A stretch of DNA of 64,000 nt from positions 1 through 64,000 of the forward strand of contig CALODJ010000004.1 in the NCBI GenBank assembly GCA_942492025.1, read 5' to 3'. The translations under genes were made by a program, and so were the position numbers. This DNA comes from JABDQW01 sp942492025 (GTDB lineage: Bacteria; Pseudomonadota; Gammaproteobacteria; SZUA-229). The notes under the pieces are model-generated. The model ran no database searches and was not told the DNA's origin. It was given only the letters and a program-made list of their open reading frames with translations. This document shows positions 35,042 through 43,390 of the stretch, one piece after another; position 1 is the first letter of the stretch, and the number at the start of each line of letters is the position of its first letter.

Positions 35042-35875
35042 CTACCGCGCAGACTCCTGGTCCAGATAGCTGGACCAGTCCGGCGCGTTATCGCCGAACA
35101 CGAAGAAAAAGGGATTGAGCAGGCTGTCCTTGGTGTTGTACTGCAGTTCACTCATATCGGTTTTCGTCACATACCCCCCCGCCTGTTCAACAATACATTG
35201 TGCTGCAGCAGTGTCCCATTCCGACGTCAGGCCCAGACGCGGGTAGAGGTCGGCCTTACCTTCAGCGACCAGGCAGAATTTGAGTGAACTGCCCATGCTC
35301 AACATGTCGATCTGGTCATAGCTGGCAGAAAGCTTCTTCATGAATTTTTGCATGGCTTCCGAGCCGTGCGAGCGGCTCCCGGCAACGGTAAGTTGGTTAG
35401 CCTGCAGACGTTTCACGCCGATCGCCTGTGACTGGCCGCCATGCTCTGACTTGAAGGCGCCACCGCCGCGATAGGCGAAGTAGTCGACATCCAGAACCGG
35501 TACATGGATAACGCCCAGCACGCTTTTGTGATTGTCGATTAGAGCGATATTGACGGTAAACTCGCCATTGCGTTTGATGAATTCTCGAGTACCATCGAGC
35601 GGATCGACGAGCCAGTAAACATCCCATCGACTGCGTTGTTCAAATGGCAGGGCCGCGGATTCTTCCGATAGCACGGGGATGTCCGGTGTCAGTCTCGACA
35701 GGGCAGCCACGATCGTATCATGGGACGCCATGTCTGCATTGGTCAACGGGGTCTTGTCATCCTTGTGTTCGATATCAAAGTCCGTGTTATAGATCTGCAG
35801 GATTTTTCTGCCAGCTTCGCGGGCAATTTCAACGCAACGGTTGCATAGCATTTCAAGGTCTGGAGATTCTGTCAT
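35042..35875 (-). CDS. cysQ: 3'(2'),5'-bisphosphate nucleotidase CysQ
   Basis: The protein has 277 residues, of the inositol monophosphatase superfamily. It has the metal-binding pair LSEES and DPLDGTREF plus the second Asp in TSEWDTAAAQCIVEQAGG. The K-x-D-x-T-PLTNAD start (HKDDKTPLTNADMASH) is typical of CysQ. It removes 3'-phosphoadenosine 5'-phosphate left by sulfate assimilation. It faces away from the next gene (35934); the two starts are about 60 bp apart and share that control region. Confidence 0.93.
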   Translation of the reverse strand: MTESPDLEMLCNRCVEIAREAGRKILQIYNTDFDIEHKDDKTPLTNADMASHDTIVAALSRLTPDIPVLSEESAALPFEQRSRWDVYWLVDPLDGTREFIKRNGEFTVNIALIDNHKSVLGVIHVPVLDVDYFAYRGGGAFKSEHGGQSQAIGVKRLQANQLTVAGSRSHGSEAMQKFMKKLSASYDQIDMLSMGSSLKFCLVAEGKADLYPRLGLTSEWDTAAAQCIVEQAGGYVTKTDMSELQYNTKDSLLNPFFFVFGDNAPDWSSYLDQESAR

Positions 35876-35933
35876 GTTGTAGTTCTGCTTGGTACAATCC
35901 TGTTATCGAAATTTCCGAGTTATTTTACAGCAT

Positions 35934-36590
35934 ATGGCGCTACCCGACCTCACCGATATAGATACCGTTCTGCTGGATCTTGATGGAACGCTGCTCGATC
36001 TGCATTTTGACAACCATTTCTGGCTTGAGTATGTGCCCATGTGCTATGCAAACCGTCACCATTTACCGCTGGAAGAAGCGCACACGATTCTGATTCAGCG
36101 CTACAGGGATGTTCGTGGCAGTCTCGACTGGTATTGCGTCGAGTTCTGGACGCGGGAACTGGGTCTCGATATCGAGCAGTTGAAGCGGGAGGTGGCGCAC
36201 AAGATCGCGGTGCACCCCTTTGTACATGATTTTTTGCAATCGGCCCGTAACAAGGGCAAACACGTGGTTCTGGTGACCAATGCACATCCCGTCAGCCTCT
36301 CCATCAAGATGGAGAAAACTGAGCTGGTTGATTATTTTGACCGCATTGTGACATCGCACCAGTTGGGTCTGGCCAAGGAACAGGAGGGCTTCTGGCAAAA
36401 GTTGCAGAAGATCGAACCCTATGATCCTGAAAAAACGCTGCTGATCGATGACAACCATGAGGTGCTCGAATGCGCTGAGCGCTCCGGCATCCGGCATTTA
36501 CTCGCGATACACCGGCCGGACAGCAGGGGCGAGGAAAAATCACATGACCGATATCATGCGCTGCGGAGCTTCGACGAAATCACGCTCTAA
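35934..36590 (+). CDS. yrfG: HAD-family GMP/IMP nucleotidase-like phosphatase (YrfG type)
   Basis: The ATG at 35934 gives 218 residues, near the usual YrfG length; an upstream ATG at 35889 would add a non-conserved leader. HAD motif I is LLDLDGTLLDLHFD, motif II VLVTNAHP, motif III K-x in AKEQEGFW and motif IV TLLIDDNHEVLECAE. The family dephosphorylates GMP and IMP. It converges on the YkgJ-like gene, with a large nested inverted repeat between them. Confidence 0.87.
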   Translation: MALPDLTDIDTVLLDLDGTLLDLHFDNHFWLEYVPMCYANRHHLPLEEAHTILIQRYRDVRGSLDWYCVEFWTRELGLDIEQLKREVAHKIAVHPFVHDFLQSARNKGKHVVLVTNAHPVSLSIKMEKTELVDYFDRIVTSHQLGLAKEQEGFWQKLQKIEPYDPEKTLLIDDNHEVLECAERSGIRHLLAIHRPDSRGEEKSHDRYHALRSFDEITL

Positions 36591-36607
36591 AAACGGGAAT
36601 GTATTTA

Positions 36608-36811
36608 TTCACCACAGAGGCACAGAGGGCACAGAGAAATTCTTTGTTTTGTTGCTGCAACATCCAGGCCAGCCAGATTAGTTGTAGGGTGCGCCGTGCG
36701 CACCATTTTGCCTAGAAACTTCGGAAAAAATCACGTCCGATGCAATGGTGCGCACAGCGCACCCTACAAAAGAATGTATTTCTCTGTGCCCCCTGTGCCT
36801 CTGTGGTGAAT
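36608..36811. repeat. Nested inverted repeat between convergent genes
   Basis: The outer arms are 34 bp long (36608-36641 and 36778-36811; ATTCACCACAGAGGCACAGA type) and differ at one base. Between them sits a complete GTAGGGTGCGCC palindrome at 36684-36767. The unit fills the gap between the convergent yrfG and ykgJ genes and could end transcription from both sides. Confidence 0.8.
36684..36767. repeat. GTAGGGTGCGCC palindrome nested in a longer repeat
   Basis: Arms GTAGGGTGCGCCGTGCGCACC and GGTGCGCACAGCGCACCCTAC (one mismatch) around a 42-bp spacer. Confidence 0.85.
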
Positions 36812-36815
36812 GTAA

Positions 36816-37202
36816 CTAATCCCAACGCTTGAAACGTTTTTTGCAGTAAGCCAGTAGCTCCTCGTAGTTCTGGAAGTAGAGGTCAAATCCGTCCTCTGAC
36901 GGTGCGTCGTATTCGCAATAGTCATTCGAATGATCACGACATATCTGCGGGCGTGTCGCATAGATACCGCAATCGCCATTGATTTGAAGATGCTGGCATT
37001 TACCATCGATCAACAGGGTCCATCCATCTTCATCCTTGTAGGCTTTGACATGATCATGTGAGACTTGCCACAACAGATGCTGGAAATCCGCTTTCGATCG
37101 AGGTGTGCCTATATGTTGTGTGACATAGGTGCAGCATATCGAGCCCGTGCATAATGAGCACTTGTTATCGGGCGTAATTTCAATCTCGGATTTTGTAACC
37201 AT
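36816..37202 (-). CDS. YkgJ-type cysteine-cluster protein
   Basis: The protein has 128 residues. It has CSLCTGSICC near the start, followed by GKCQHLQINGDCGIYATRPQICRDH and a C-terminal Cys. This spacing is the signature of the YkgJ family, thought to bind zinc or iron-sulfur clusters; the function is unknown. Its ATG overlaps the stop of gspN by one base, so it is likely the last gene of the T2SS-2 operon. Confidence 0.88.
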   Translation of the reverse strand: MVTKSEIEITPDNKCSLCTGSICCTYVTQHIGTPRSKADFQHLLWQVSHDHVKAYKDEDGWTLLIDGKCQHLQINGDCGIYATRPQICRDHSNDYCEYDAPSEDGFDLYFQNYEELLAYCKKRFKRWD

Positions 37203-37969
37203 TACATCAGTCCCAGTTGTTTCAGGTTACCGTTATTGACAAGCATGAATGCGCCATCACGCTGTTTTTTGGCAAACATTGCCAGGCTGTTGATCAGATT
37301 GTCAGTGGCAGAAGCATTTGGCTTCATCGTTAACTTCAGCATATACTGACCGGTTTCATCTGTGGTCAGGCCGCCGTTCAGTATGAGCTGCCCCCCCGTG
37401 TTATTGATGCTCGCTGTCAATGGCGAGGTGTCGTTGCCATTCATCAAAATCGAAACATTTCCAAGTTCAGCAGTTTCGACGACGGTTACGGCCGCCTGGT
37501 ACCAGTCAAGAGTGCCGTCAACACGAGGTACAGTCCCCGGCTGAAACGTTGCCTTGTTAATCTGCAACTGAAAACCGCCAGACAACTCGCCAAGCGGCAG
37601 CACCACGACAGAGGCAAGCTCAGCAGCACCAAGCGTTGTGGTTAAACCATCAACAATCAGATTCCCGTTCAAGCCGACAGAAAGACGGGTGTTGAGCGGA
37701 TTGTCGTTGAGATCTGCCTCAACGTCGATAGCGACCTTTGCCAATAACAGACGTGATGGCAGGAACGACCAATGCGCATTGTTCAGAATTAATTTATTGG
37801 TGATAATGATACTTGCCTGACCACTCCACAGTGAGCCAGATATATTGTTGATGGTCACCGGCAGGCGGTCCCTGAACAGGTCTATGACAGGCGCTGCAGG
37901 CAGCGTAGCGACCAGAAATACAAAATAGGCAACAACACCTGTCAGGATATAATGTCGTGTGCGCATCAA
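37202..37969 (-). CDS. gspN: T2SS-2 accessory protein GspN
   Basis: The protein has 255 residues. One N-terminal membrane helix (ILTGVVAYFVFLVATLPA) is followed by a beta-rich periplasmic part with the GspN marks ISGSLWSGQASII and SGGFQLQINKATF. It is an inner-membrane accessory subunit of the Out/Xcs-type system. It overlaps gspM by 4 bp. Confidence 0.9.
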   Translation of the reverse strand: MMRTRHYILTGVVAYFVFLVATLPAAPVIDLFRDRLPVTINNISGSLWSGQASIIITNKLILNNAHWSFLPSRLLLAKVAIDVEADLNDNPLNTRLSVGLNGNLIVDGLTTTLGAAELASVVVLPLGELSGGFQLQINKATFQPGTVPRVDGTLDWYQAAVTVVETAELGNVSILMNGNDTSPLTASINNTGGQLILNGGLTTDETGQYMLKLTMKPNASATDNLINSLAMFAKKQRDGAFMLVNNGNLKQLGLM

Positions 37970-38469
37970 TCTCTTTTCAGTGTCATGCGCGCGTTGACGG
38001 TTCCGGGCTTGTCGTCCCGGTCAAGATTGGCAGAGGTCACGTTAATGCCGTATTGTGTTTGTAGCGTATTCAACCACAACAATAACTGGTCAAACGAGGC
38101 GGCATCTATGGTAACTCGCGCACCTTTGTCGGAAGTCGATTCAAGCCTGCTCAGGTAGGGTTTGATTCCAGCTGTAGCAGCGCTTTGTTCAACGACTAAT
38201 GTTACCGGTTGTGTGCTGTTTATTTTTTTGCTGGGGCTGCCCGAAGCCTTGAGGACCTTGACTTCTTTCGCGGCGTTTTGCATCCATTGTTGAATGCCAA
38301 TTTGTGAGTGAAGTTTCCGGGTCTGTTCATCGATGCTCTTGTGTACCGGCTCCCAGATGATGAGATAACCTAATGTAACGATAACAACGACAGAAGCGCC
38401 AAGTACCAGTTGGCGTTCTCGTTGTTGCAGACCATGAAACCAGTTGTGCAAATCGTGCAGTTGTTTCAT
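37966..38469 (-). CDS. gspM: T2SS-2 platform protein GspM
   Basis: The protein has 167 residues. It starts with LHDLHNWFHGLQQRERQLVLG and a membrane helix (ASVVVIVTLGYLIIW), then a coiled coil and a ferredoxin-like domain (VTIDAASFDQLLLWLNTLQTQYGINVTSANLDRD). This is the classic GspM, different in sequence from the GspMb-like protein of T2SS-1. It overlaps gspL and gspN by 4 bp each. Confidence 0.92.
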   Translation of the reverse strand: MKQLHDLHNWFHGLQQRERQLVLGASVVVIVTLGYLIIWEPVHKSIDEQTRKLHSQIGIQQWMQNAAKEVKVLKASGSPSKKINSTQPVTLVVEQSAATAGIKPYLSRLESTSDKGARVTIDAASFDQLLLWLNTLQTQYGINVTSANLDRDDKPGTVNARMTLKRD

Positions 38470-39701
38470 GCCCCTGACCTTTGCATCCGGATGCTGCCGT
38501 TGACCCGGTTTTTTTCCGAGGTCGCCGACAAGATTTCGGCTTGAATTTTATTGCTGGTATTAAGTTGCTTGTTAAGTGTCTCGACTGACTGCAACCGGCT
38601 TGCCGTCAGGCCAATATTCATCGTGTTGTTGCGAAAATCAATGGACTGTATCTGGATCTCTTGCTGACTTGAAATGATTGCGGCCGAGTCCTTTAACAGT
38701 GAAAGAAACTGGCTGCCCCCGGTGCTGCCACCGCCTTTCAGCTCATTGAGTTTTTGTTCCATCTGTACGCGTGCGTTAATGACTCGCTTGCTCGCCGGAA
38801 AGGTCTTTTTATAGATGTTATCAATCTCGACACGCAGTGCATCATTCTTTTTTTCCAGTCTGTTTATCTCGAATAGCGCGGTACCAAGGTACAACAATAA
38901 CCAGACAGCGGCAAGCGAAGCCGCCAGGCGCCAGCGATACCATTGCCCCGTGGTTTTGCGCTTGGGCTTGTATTTGTCTTGCAGCAGGTTTAGCGATCTT
39001 ACCTTGTTGTACACCCCGCAAAAAATCACCAGAGGATGTGTGTTGTAGGCAATCTTTATTGTCTCGATATTTGCGTCGATCTGATCAAGATCGAGCTGTG
39101 GTTCCTGGTCTTCCAGGTAATAGTAGGTGATTTTTTCAGGCTTGGTTTCTGCCTCATTCAGGCTCGTCTCCAGTAGCAATGGCAGATTGATGGTGTCGAT
39201 TACGGTACCTATTTGCGCGTCGAACTGTACCAGCGCTTTGTCGCCATGGAATACGATGGTCCATTGGTTATCGGCTATTGGCGAGCAGATGGCATCGGGT
39301 ATAATCGCATCGACAACAATGTCGGCCTCACTGAATTTGGTTAACAGTGTCTCAATGGTATCTTTAGGTATGCCTGCGACCGGGACACCATAGTCGGATT
39401 CAGATTTGCCTATGACGAAATGAAACTGCTCTACATCTTCTGCAATTTGATCTTCCAGTGCAAAAGGTACCGCACGTAACATTTTCTGACGATTGCTGGT
39501 CGGCAGTTTTACATGGTTTAGATGCACGTTGGTGCTGTCTATCAGTACGACAACCTTGTGCTGCTCTGCGACGATGGCTGCGTCTGCGAGAGTACCTGAA
39601 GTGATCCGGCTGGTCAGTTCACCCTCGTGATTGACGTGCGACCACGTGGCTCGGTCTGGATTTGCGGGATCGTAGTGCAATAAAAGTGTATCCGCCATCA
39701 A
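38466..39701 (-). CDS. gspL: T2SS-2 platform protein GspL
   Basis: The protein has 411 residues. It has an actin-like cytoplasmic domain (TLLLHYDPANPDRATW, MLRAVPFALEDQIAEDVEQFHFVIG), a membrane helix near 260-280 (WRLAASLAAVWLLLYLGTALFE), and a periplasmic ferredoxin-like domain (IQSIDFRNNTMNIGLTASRLQSVETLNKQL). This is the canonical OutL/XcpY layout. It overlaps gspK and gspM by 4 bp each. Confidence 0.93.
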   Translation of the reverse strand: MMADTLLLHYDPANPDRATWSHVNHEGELTSRITSGTLADAAIVAEQHKVVVLIDSTNVHLNHVKLPTSNRQKMLRAVPFALEDQIAEDVEQFHFVIGKSESDYGVPVAGIPKDTIETLLTKFSEADIVVDAIIPDAICSPIADNQWTIVFHGDKALVQFDAQIGTVIDTINLPLLLETSLNEAETKPEKITYYYLEDQEPQLDLDQIDANIETIKIAYNTHPLVIFCGVYNKVRSLNLLQDKYKPKRKTTGQWYRWRLAASLAAVWLLLYLGTALFEINRLEKKNDALRVEIDNIYKKTFPASKRVINARVQMEQKLNELKGGGSTGGSQFLSLLKDSAAIISSQQEIQIQSIDFRNNTMNIGLTASRLQSVETLNKQLNTSNKIQAEILSATSEKNRVNGSIRMQRSGA

Positions 39702-40633
39702 TAGGCCCCCTGCGAGCGCGCAATAACGCGCGTGGCACCATCGCTGCTGCGGTGAATGATGCTGTAGGTCATGATGCGAACTTGCCCGATTGTGGATTCT
39801 ACTGTCAGCATGAAATATTCGGTATCTACAGAGAGGTTTTCTGTGCTGGTTATAATCTTGCCCAGCTCGTTGAAACTGGTGAATTCCTGGATCGTGTTGA
39901 ACGCTTCTTCGGTGCGTTGTTTAACAATATCGTTGACATCACTGGGTGATATGCCATCTGCTAATGATCTTAGCACTTCTGCCGAGGCTGTGTTGATGTT
40001 GATCGGTGCTGTTATGCCAAAAGCGCATACGTGTGGCAACAGGGTCTCATAAATTCTCGGGTCATCAAAGCCGCGTATCAGTCTCATCTCACTGATGCTC
40101 AGGATCGGGCGGTTGGCCGTGCGATAGGGCCGCTCCAGGTTCATGTAATAAACATCTTCCGCGCCGTCAGGTATGGTGGTTTGCAGATCGTTATCGAGCC
40201 AGTCAATGATTGCCTGGACGAGGGCGTTATCAAGGCCCAGATTGGTCATCAATCGCTCCAGCCTGGGCCGTGCAACTGGTTTGTCAGGGGCATCTTCAAG
40301 CAGTGCGTTCAGGTTCAGACATGACTGCAAATCGGTCAGCCTGCCCCTGATATAACCGCCTTCGACCGGTATCGGCGGCACGTCCATGGCCCAGTTTTCG
40401 CCGAGGTGGTCGATCTCATTCTGCTGACGGTCATTCTTGAGGATACGCTGACTCCAGCTTTCAGCCGCGAGTGCGTAAAGATAGGCTTGCTCACCGGCAA
40501 TCATATTGCCGGTGCGGCGCACATCGAGTTGCAGTCGGGTGCTCATGGTAACGCTGACGGTTGCGGCGATCGCGACGATCAACAAGGCCGTGATGATGGC
40601 TACACCGCGCTGACGAACGATCGTAGCCATCAA
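39698..40633 (-). CDS. gspK: T2SS-2 minor pseudopilin GspK
   Basis: The protein has 311 residues. The leader MMATIVRQRG precedes VAIITALLIVAIAATVSVTMS with no Glu at +5, as expected for GspK. It contains GRLTDLQSCLNLNALL, VQAIIDWLDNDLQTTIPDGAED and ININTASAEVLRSLADG, the helix-hairpin parts of the family. It caps the pseudopilus. It overlaps gspJ by 4 bp. Confidence 0.93.
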   Translation of the reverse strand: MMATIVRQRGVAIITALLIVAIAATVSVTMSTRLQLDVRRTGNMIAGEQAYLYALAAESWSQRILKNDRQQNEIDHLGENWAMDVPPIPVEGGYIRGRLTDLQSCLNLNALLEDAPDKPVARPRLERLMTNLGLDNALVQAIIDWLDNDLQTTIPDGAEDVYYMNLERPYRTANRPILSISEMRLIRGFDDPRIYETLLPHVCAFGITAPININTASAEVLRSLADGISPSDVNDIVKQRTEEAFNTIQEFTSFNELGKIITSTENLSVDTEYFMLTVESTIGQVRIMTYSIIHRSSDGATRVIARSQGAY

Positions 40634-41253
40634 CGGCTAACCCGGTAAATCCGTACGAGTTCGCCCCAGTCCGTCAGTTCCAGGGTGATCTCAATCGCAG
40701 ATAGTGCGTCGCTATCGTCGCCCGCCTGAAAATTGGCATTCAGCGGTGGCCACAGCTCATGCCACTCGTTGTTGTTATCCAGGAAGCGGATGCTGGCTGT
40801 TTCAACATCAGTTAACAGCATGCTTTCGTAGGGCTGCATCTCCTGGCTACGATCCAGGTGCGGCCAATCCAGGCGAAAAAGCTGGTTTTCTTCCAGCCTG
40901 TAGGCGACGCGCTGTAGATGGCTGCGCTGCAGCTCTGCCGGATTGCGTCTGCCGTTGCGGGTGAATTCGATAAAAATATCATTGTCATTGCTCGCAACGA
41001 GGTAGTCTTGCGTGTTGCCGAATTCATCACGAATGCCGCGCTGCGCCAACTGGTTGAAATCGCGAGAAATTTTCAGCATCGCCATCTGTACTTCCTGGAG
41101 GCGTTGCATCGTGATTTCTATCTGCATGCTGTTGTCGATCACATTGCGCAAGCCGCCGTATGCCATGGCGGAAAGGACCGAAAATATGGCGACGGCTACC
41201 AGCAACTCGAGCAAGGTAAAGCCATGACGATGATTAGCGGGTAAAGATGTCAT
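40630..41253 (-). CDS. gspJ: T2SS-2 minor pseudopilin GspJ
   Basis: The protein has 207 residues. A short leader precedes GFTLLELLVAVAIFSVLSAMAYGGLRNV with Glu at +5. Family segments QEVQMAMLKISRDFNQLAQRGIRDEFG and VAYRLEENQLFRLDWPHLDR follow. It overlaps both neighbours by 4 bp. Confidence 0.93.
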   Translation of the reverse strand: MTSLPANHRHGFTLLELLVAVAIFSVLSAMAYGGLRNVIDNSMQIEITMQRLQEVQMAMLKISRDFNQLAQRGIRDEFGNTQDYLVASNDNDIFIEFTRNGRRNPAELQRSHLQRVAYRLEENQLFRLDWPHLDRSQEMQPYESMLLTDVETASIRFLDNNNEWHELWPPLNANFQAGDDSDALSAIEITLELTDWGELVRIYRVSR

Positions 41254-41678
41254 GGTTGCGGCACCGTTGCGTCAGTATCCCTGGACAGATAACCAACAAG
41301 CCGGCTCAGGTTGAATTCACGCTCCTTGTCCAGATATATGGTCAATTCCACCTGCCGCGCATTGTCATCTTCGGTTTCTTTGACCGTGCGTGTCCAGAAC
41401 CATTCTGTGCCTGCCATCTGTGTCGAGCCTTTGGTTTCACCTTTTCCCAGCCATGAATTTTCGAGCTGCAATTGGGTGATTTCGTTCATCGCCACCCAGT
41501 GCGCGATGGTTTTTTGTTTAAGATAGGCTGCACTGGTGGCCTGGCTGCCCGACGTACTGATCAAGGCACCCAGTGCCAAGGAGACTATCGTGAGTGCGAC
41601 CAGGACTTCCAGCAAGGTGAAACCCTTGCACGGGTGTGCCGGCTTAATAGTCACTGATTTCTGCCTGGTGCTGACCAT
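41250..41678 (-). CDS. gspI: T2SS-2 minor pseudopilin GspI
   Basis: The frame is open far upstream, but the ATG at 41678 (MVSTRQKSVTIKPAHPCKG) gives a leader of normal length before FTLLEVLVALTIVSLALGAL with Glu at +5, for 142 residues. It overlaps the end of gspH by 35 bp. A GTG at 41654 would shorten the overlap to 11 bp and cannot be ruled out. The body (AHWVAMNEITQLQLENSWLGKGETKGS) matches GspI. Confidence 0.9.
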   Translation of the reverse strand: MVSTRQKSVTIKPAHPCKGFTLLEVLVALTIVSLALGALISTSGSQATSAAYLKQKTIAHWVAMNEITQLQLENSWLGKGETKGSTQMAGTEWFWTRTVKETEDDNARQVELTIYLDKEREFNLSRLVGYLSRDTDATVPQP

Positions 41679-42246
41679 TGGCGGTAGCCGAAACAAGGTA
41701 GCTGGTGGCGACACCCTGCATGACCAGCCGGACACTGAATTCTGGCGTAATTTCGCCGCTGGAAAGAAGAAAGACCTGTGGCCGGAAGCGCTCGTTTTCC
41801 TTGTCTTCGTCGTCCTCGCTTTGGGCCTTGTCAATGAGTACATCGATTTGCTCGATTTCCAGTTCGAATTCCATATCCTCGGGTAACTGCCGTTCCCGTA
41901 ATAATTTGTCGGTTTCCAGCGGTTGCCAGGAATTTTCAGCAAAAAGCAGAAAACGGTAGCTGTTCGGCGTGAATTCCAGTCCGTATTCCATTCCCCTGAG
42001 TATGGCTTCTTCCAGAGCCAGTTGCAGCAGTTGGTCGAGGCGTTGAGCTTCGGTCTGAAGCAGCTCTTCGGGCGTCGTGCCGCGAATGGCCAGTGTGGTG
42101 AAGGTAAACAGGATGGCTATGATGACGATGACGACCAGCAGTTCCAGCAGGCTGAAACCGTGTGCGTTTGGATTAGACCGGGACGCGCGACCGGATATCC
42201 CGGTCGGACGTGTCTTATTCGATATCCCAGTTGCCGATATCAGCAT
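41644..42246 (-). CDS. gspH: T2SS-2 minor pseudopilin GspH
   Basis: About 200 residues from the ATG at 42246; the ATG at 42279 would overlap gspG by 65 bp and is less likely. A leader of about 30 residues precedes GFSLLELLVVIVIIAILFTFTTLAIRG. Then comes a GspH domain (AQRLDQLLQLALEEAILRGMEYGLEF). An acidic insert (KAQSEDDEDKENERF) is longer than in most relatives. Confidence 0.87.
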   Translation of the reverse strand: MLISATGISNKTRPTGISGRASRSNPNAHGFSLLELLVVIVIIAILFTFTTLAIRGTTPEELLQTEAQRLDQLLQLALEEAILRGMEYGLEFTPNSYRFLLFAENSWQPLETDKLLRERQLPEDMEFELEIEQIDVLIDKAQSEDDEDKENERFRPQVFLLSSGEITPEFSVRLVMQGVATSYLVSATANGQHQAEISDY

Positions 42247-42652
42247 TGATGCCTTCACCACCCGGAGCACCGTCAGCACCTAATGAATAGATGTCGATTT
42301 CGCTTTGTTGTCCGGGGCTTAAATACAGGTAGTCACTACCCCAGGGGTCTTTTTTCAGGCGTTTGATATAACCACCTTGCTTCCAGTTGGGTGGATCTGG
42401 CGGCGTCGTCGGCTTTGTCACCAGCGCTTCGAGGCCCTGGTCCGTCGTGGGGTAGACGAAATTGTCCAGCCGGTAGACATCCAGTGCGCTTTCCAGCGCG
42501 TTGATGTCGTGTTTGGCCTTAGATACACGGGCCTTGTCAGGATTATCCATAATTCTGGGTGCGATGACACTGGCAAGAATTCCCAGAATAACAACCACAA
42601 CCATGATTTCGATCAGGGTAAATCCCTTTTGATTCAACTTTACTCTATTCAC
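42215..42652 (-). CDS. gspG: T2SS-2 major pseudopilin GspG
   Basis: The protein has 145 residues. Leader MNRVKLNQKG precedes FTLIEIMVVVVILGILASVIAPRIMDNPDKAR. It has YRLDNFVYPTTDQGLEALV, DPWGSDYLYLSPGQ and DIYSLGADGAPGGEG, the conserved GspG tail with its calcium loop. It starts a run of G-H-I-J-K-L-M-N genes and is divergent from the rhomboid gene, 93 bp away, so a promoter for the run may lie in that gap. Confidence 0.95.
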   Translation of the reverse strand: MNRVKLNQKGFTLIEIMVVVVILGILASVIAPRIMDNPDKARVSKAKHDINALESALDVYRLDNFVYPTTDQGLEALVTKPTTPPDPPNWKQGGYIKRLKKDPWGSDYLYLSPGQQSEIDIYSLGADGAPGGEGINADIGNWDIE

Positions 42653-42745
42653 AATACCACTCCGGTACTTTGCGAAACTGCAGATGACAGGGTAGAGTGG
42701 CAGTAACGCAGGTACAAATTCATTCGATGTGCGGAATCATAACAA

Positions 42746-43390
42746 ATGCGCATACAGGTGCCTATTAAAAACCGGATATCAGCGCAATGGAACCATATTC
42801 TGTGGCTGTTTCTGTTCGTCATCTGCTTCAGTCTGCAATCGACCAGCATGGCCAGTGTATTGCAGTATGATCGGGGATTGATTGACCAGGGCCAGTACTG
42901 GTTGCTACTGACGGGCCATCTGGTGCACCTCAACTGGGTGCACTGGGCTCTGAACATGGCGGGTCTGTTGATCGTCGCCGTGTTTTTCAGTTTGTACGGC
43001 AGTATGCTCGACTGGCTGTTTGTGTTGCTGTTCAGTGCGTTGGTGACCGGTCTCGGGCTGTACTGGCTGCATCCCGAGCTGATCTGGTATGTGGGCCTGT
43101 CCGGTGTGCTGCACGGATTATTCATATACGGGGCCATACGCGAAATACGATTCTATCCCTTCAGTGGCTATCTGCTGGTGTTGCTGATCGCCGCCAAGCT
43201 GTTCTGGGAGTATATGAATGGCGCATTGCCCGGCTCAGAAGCAATGACAGGTGGCCGGGTATTGGTCGAGGCCCATCTGTACGGGGCAATGGCCGGCCTG
43301 GTGGCTGTGTTTGTAACCTGGCTGCTGCATCTATTTCACAAGCTGATTGAGGTCAAAAATCGGCAACAGAATGCCGAGCACAATGAGTAA
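42746..43390 (+). CDS. rrtA: Rhombosortase-type rhomboid protease
   Basis: The protein has 214 residues and about six membrane segments. Rhomboid features are HLVHLNWVHWALNMAGL, the catalytic Ser in GLSGVLHGLF and the catalytic His in VEAHLYGAMAGL. The short GLSGVLHG form is that of rhombosortases, which cut the GlyGly-CTERM tail of proteins that reach the surface through a T2SS. It lies on the strand opposite to the gsp genes, between gspG and gspF. Its 3' end overlaps the 3' end of gspF by 60 bp. No GlyGly-CTERM substrate was recognised in the window. Confidence 0.85.
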   Translation: MRIQVPIKNRISAQWNHILWLFLFVICFSLQSTSMASVLQYDRGLIDQGQYWLLLTGHLVHLNWVHWALNMAGLLIVAVFFSLYGSMLDWLFVLLFSALVTGLGLYWLHPELIWYVGLSGVLHGLFIYGAIREIRFYPFSGYLLVLLIAAKLFWEYMNGALPGSEAMTGGRVLVEAHLYGAMAGLVAVFVTWLLHLFHKLIEVKNRQQNAEHNE

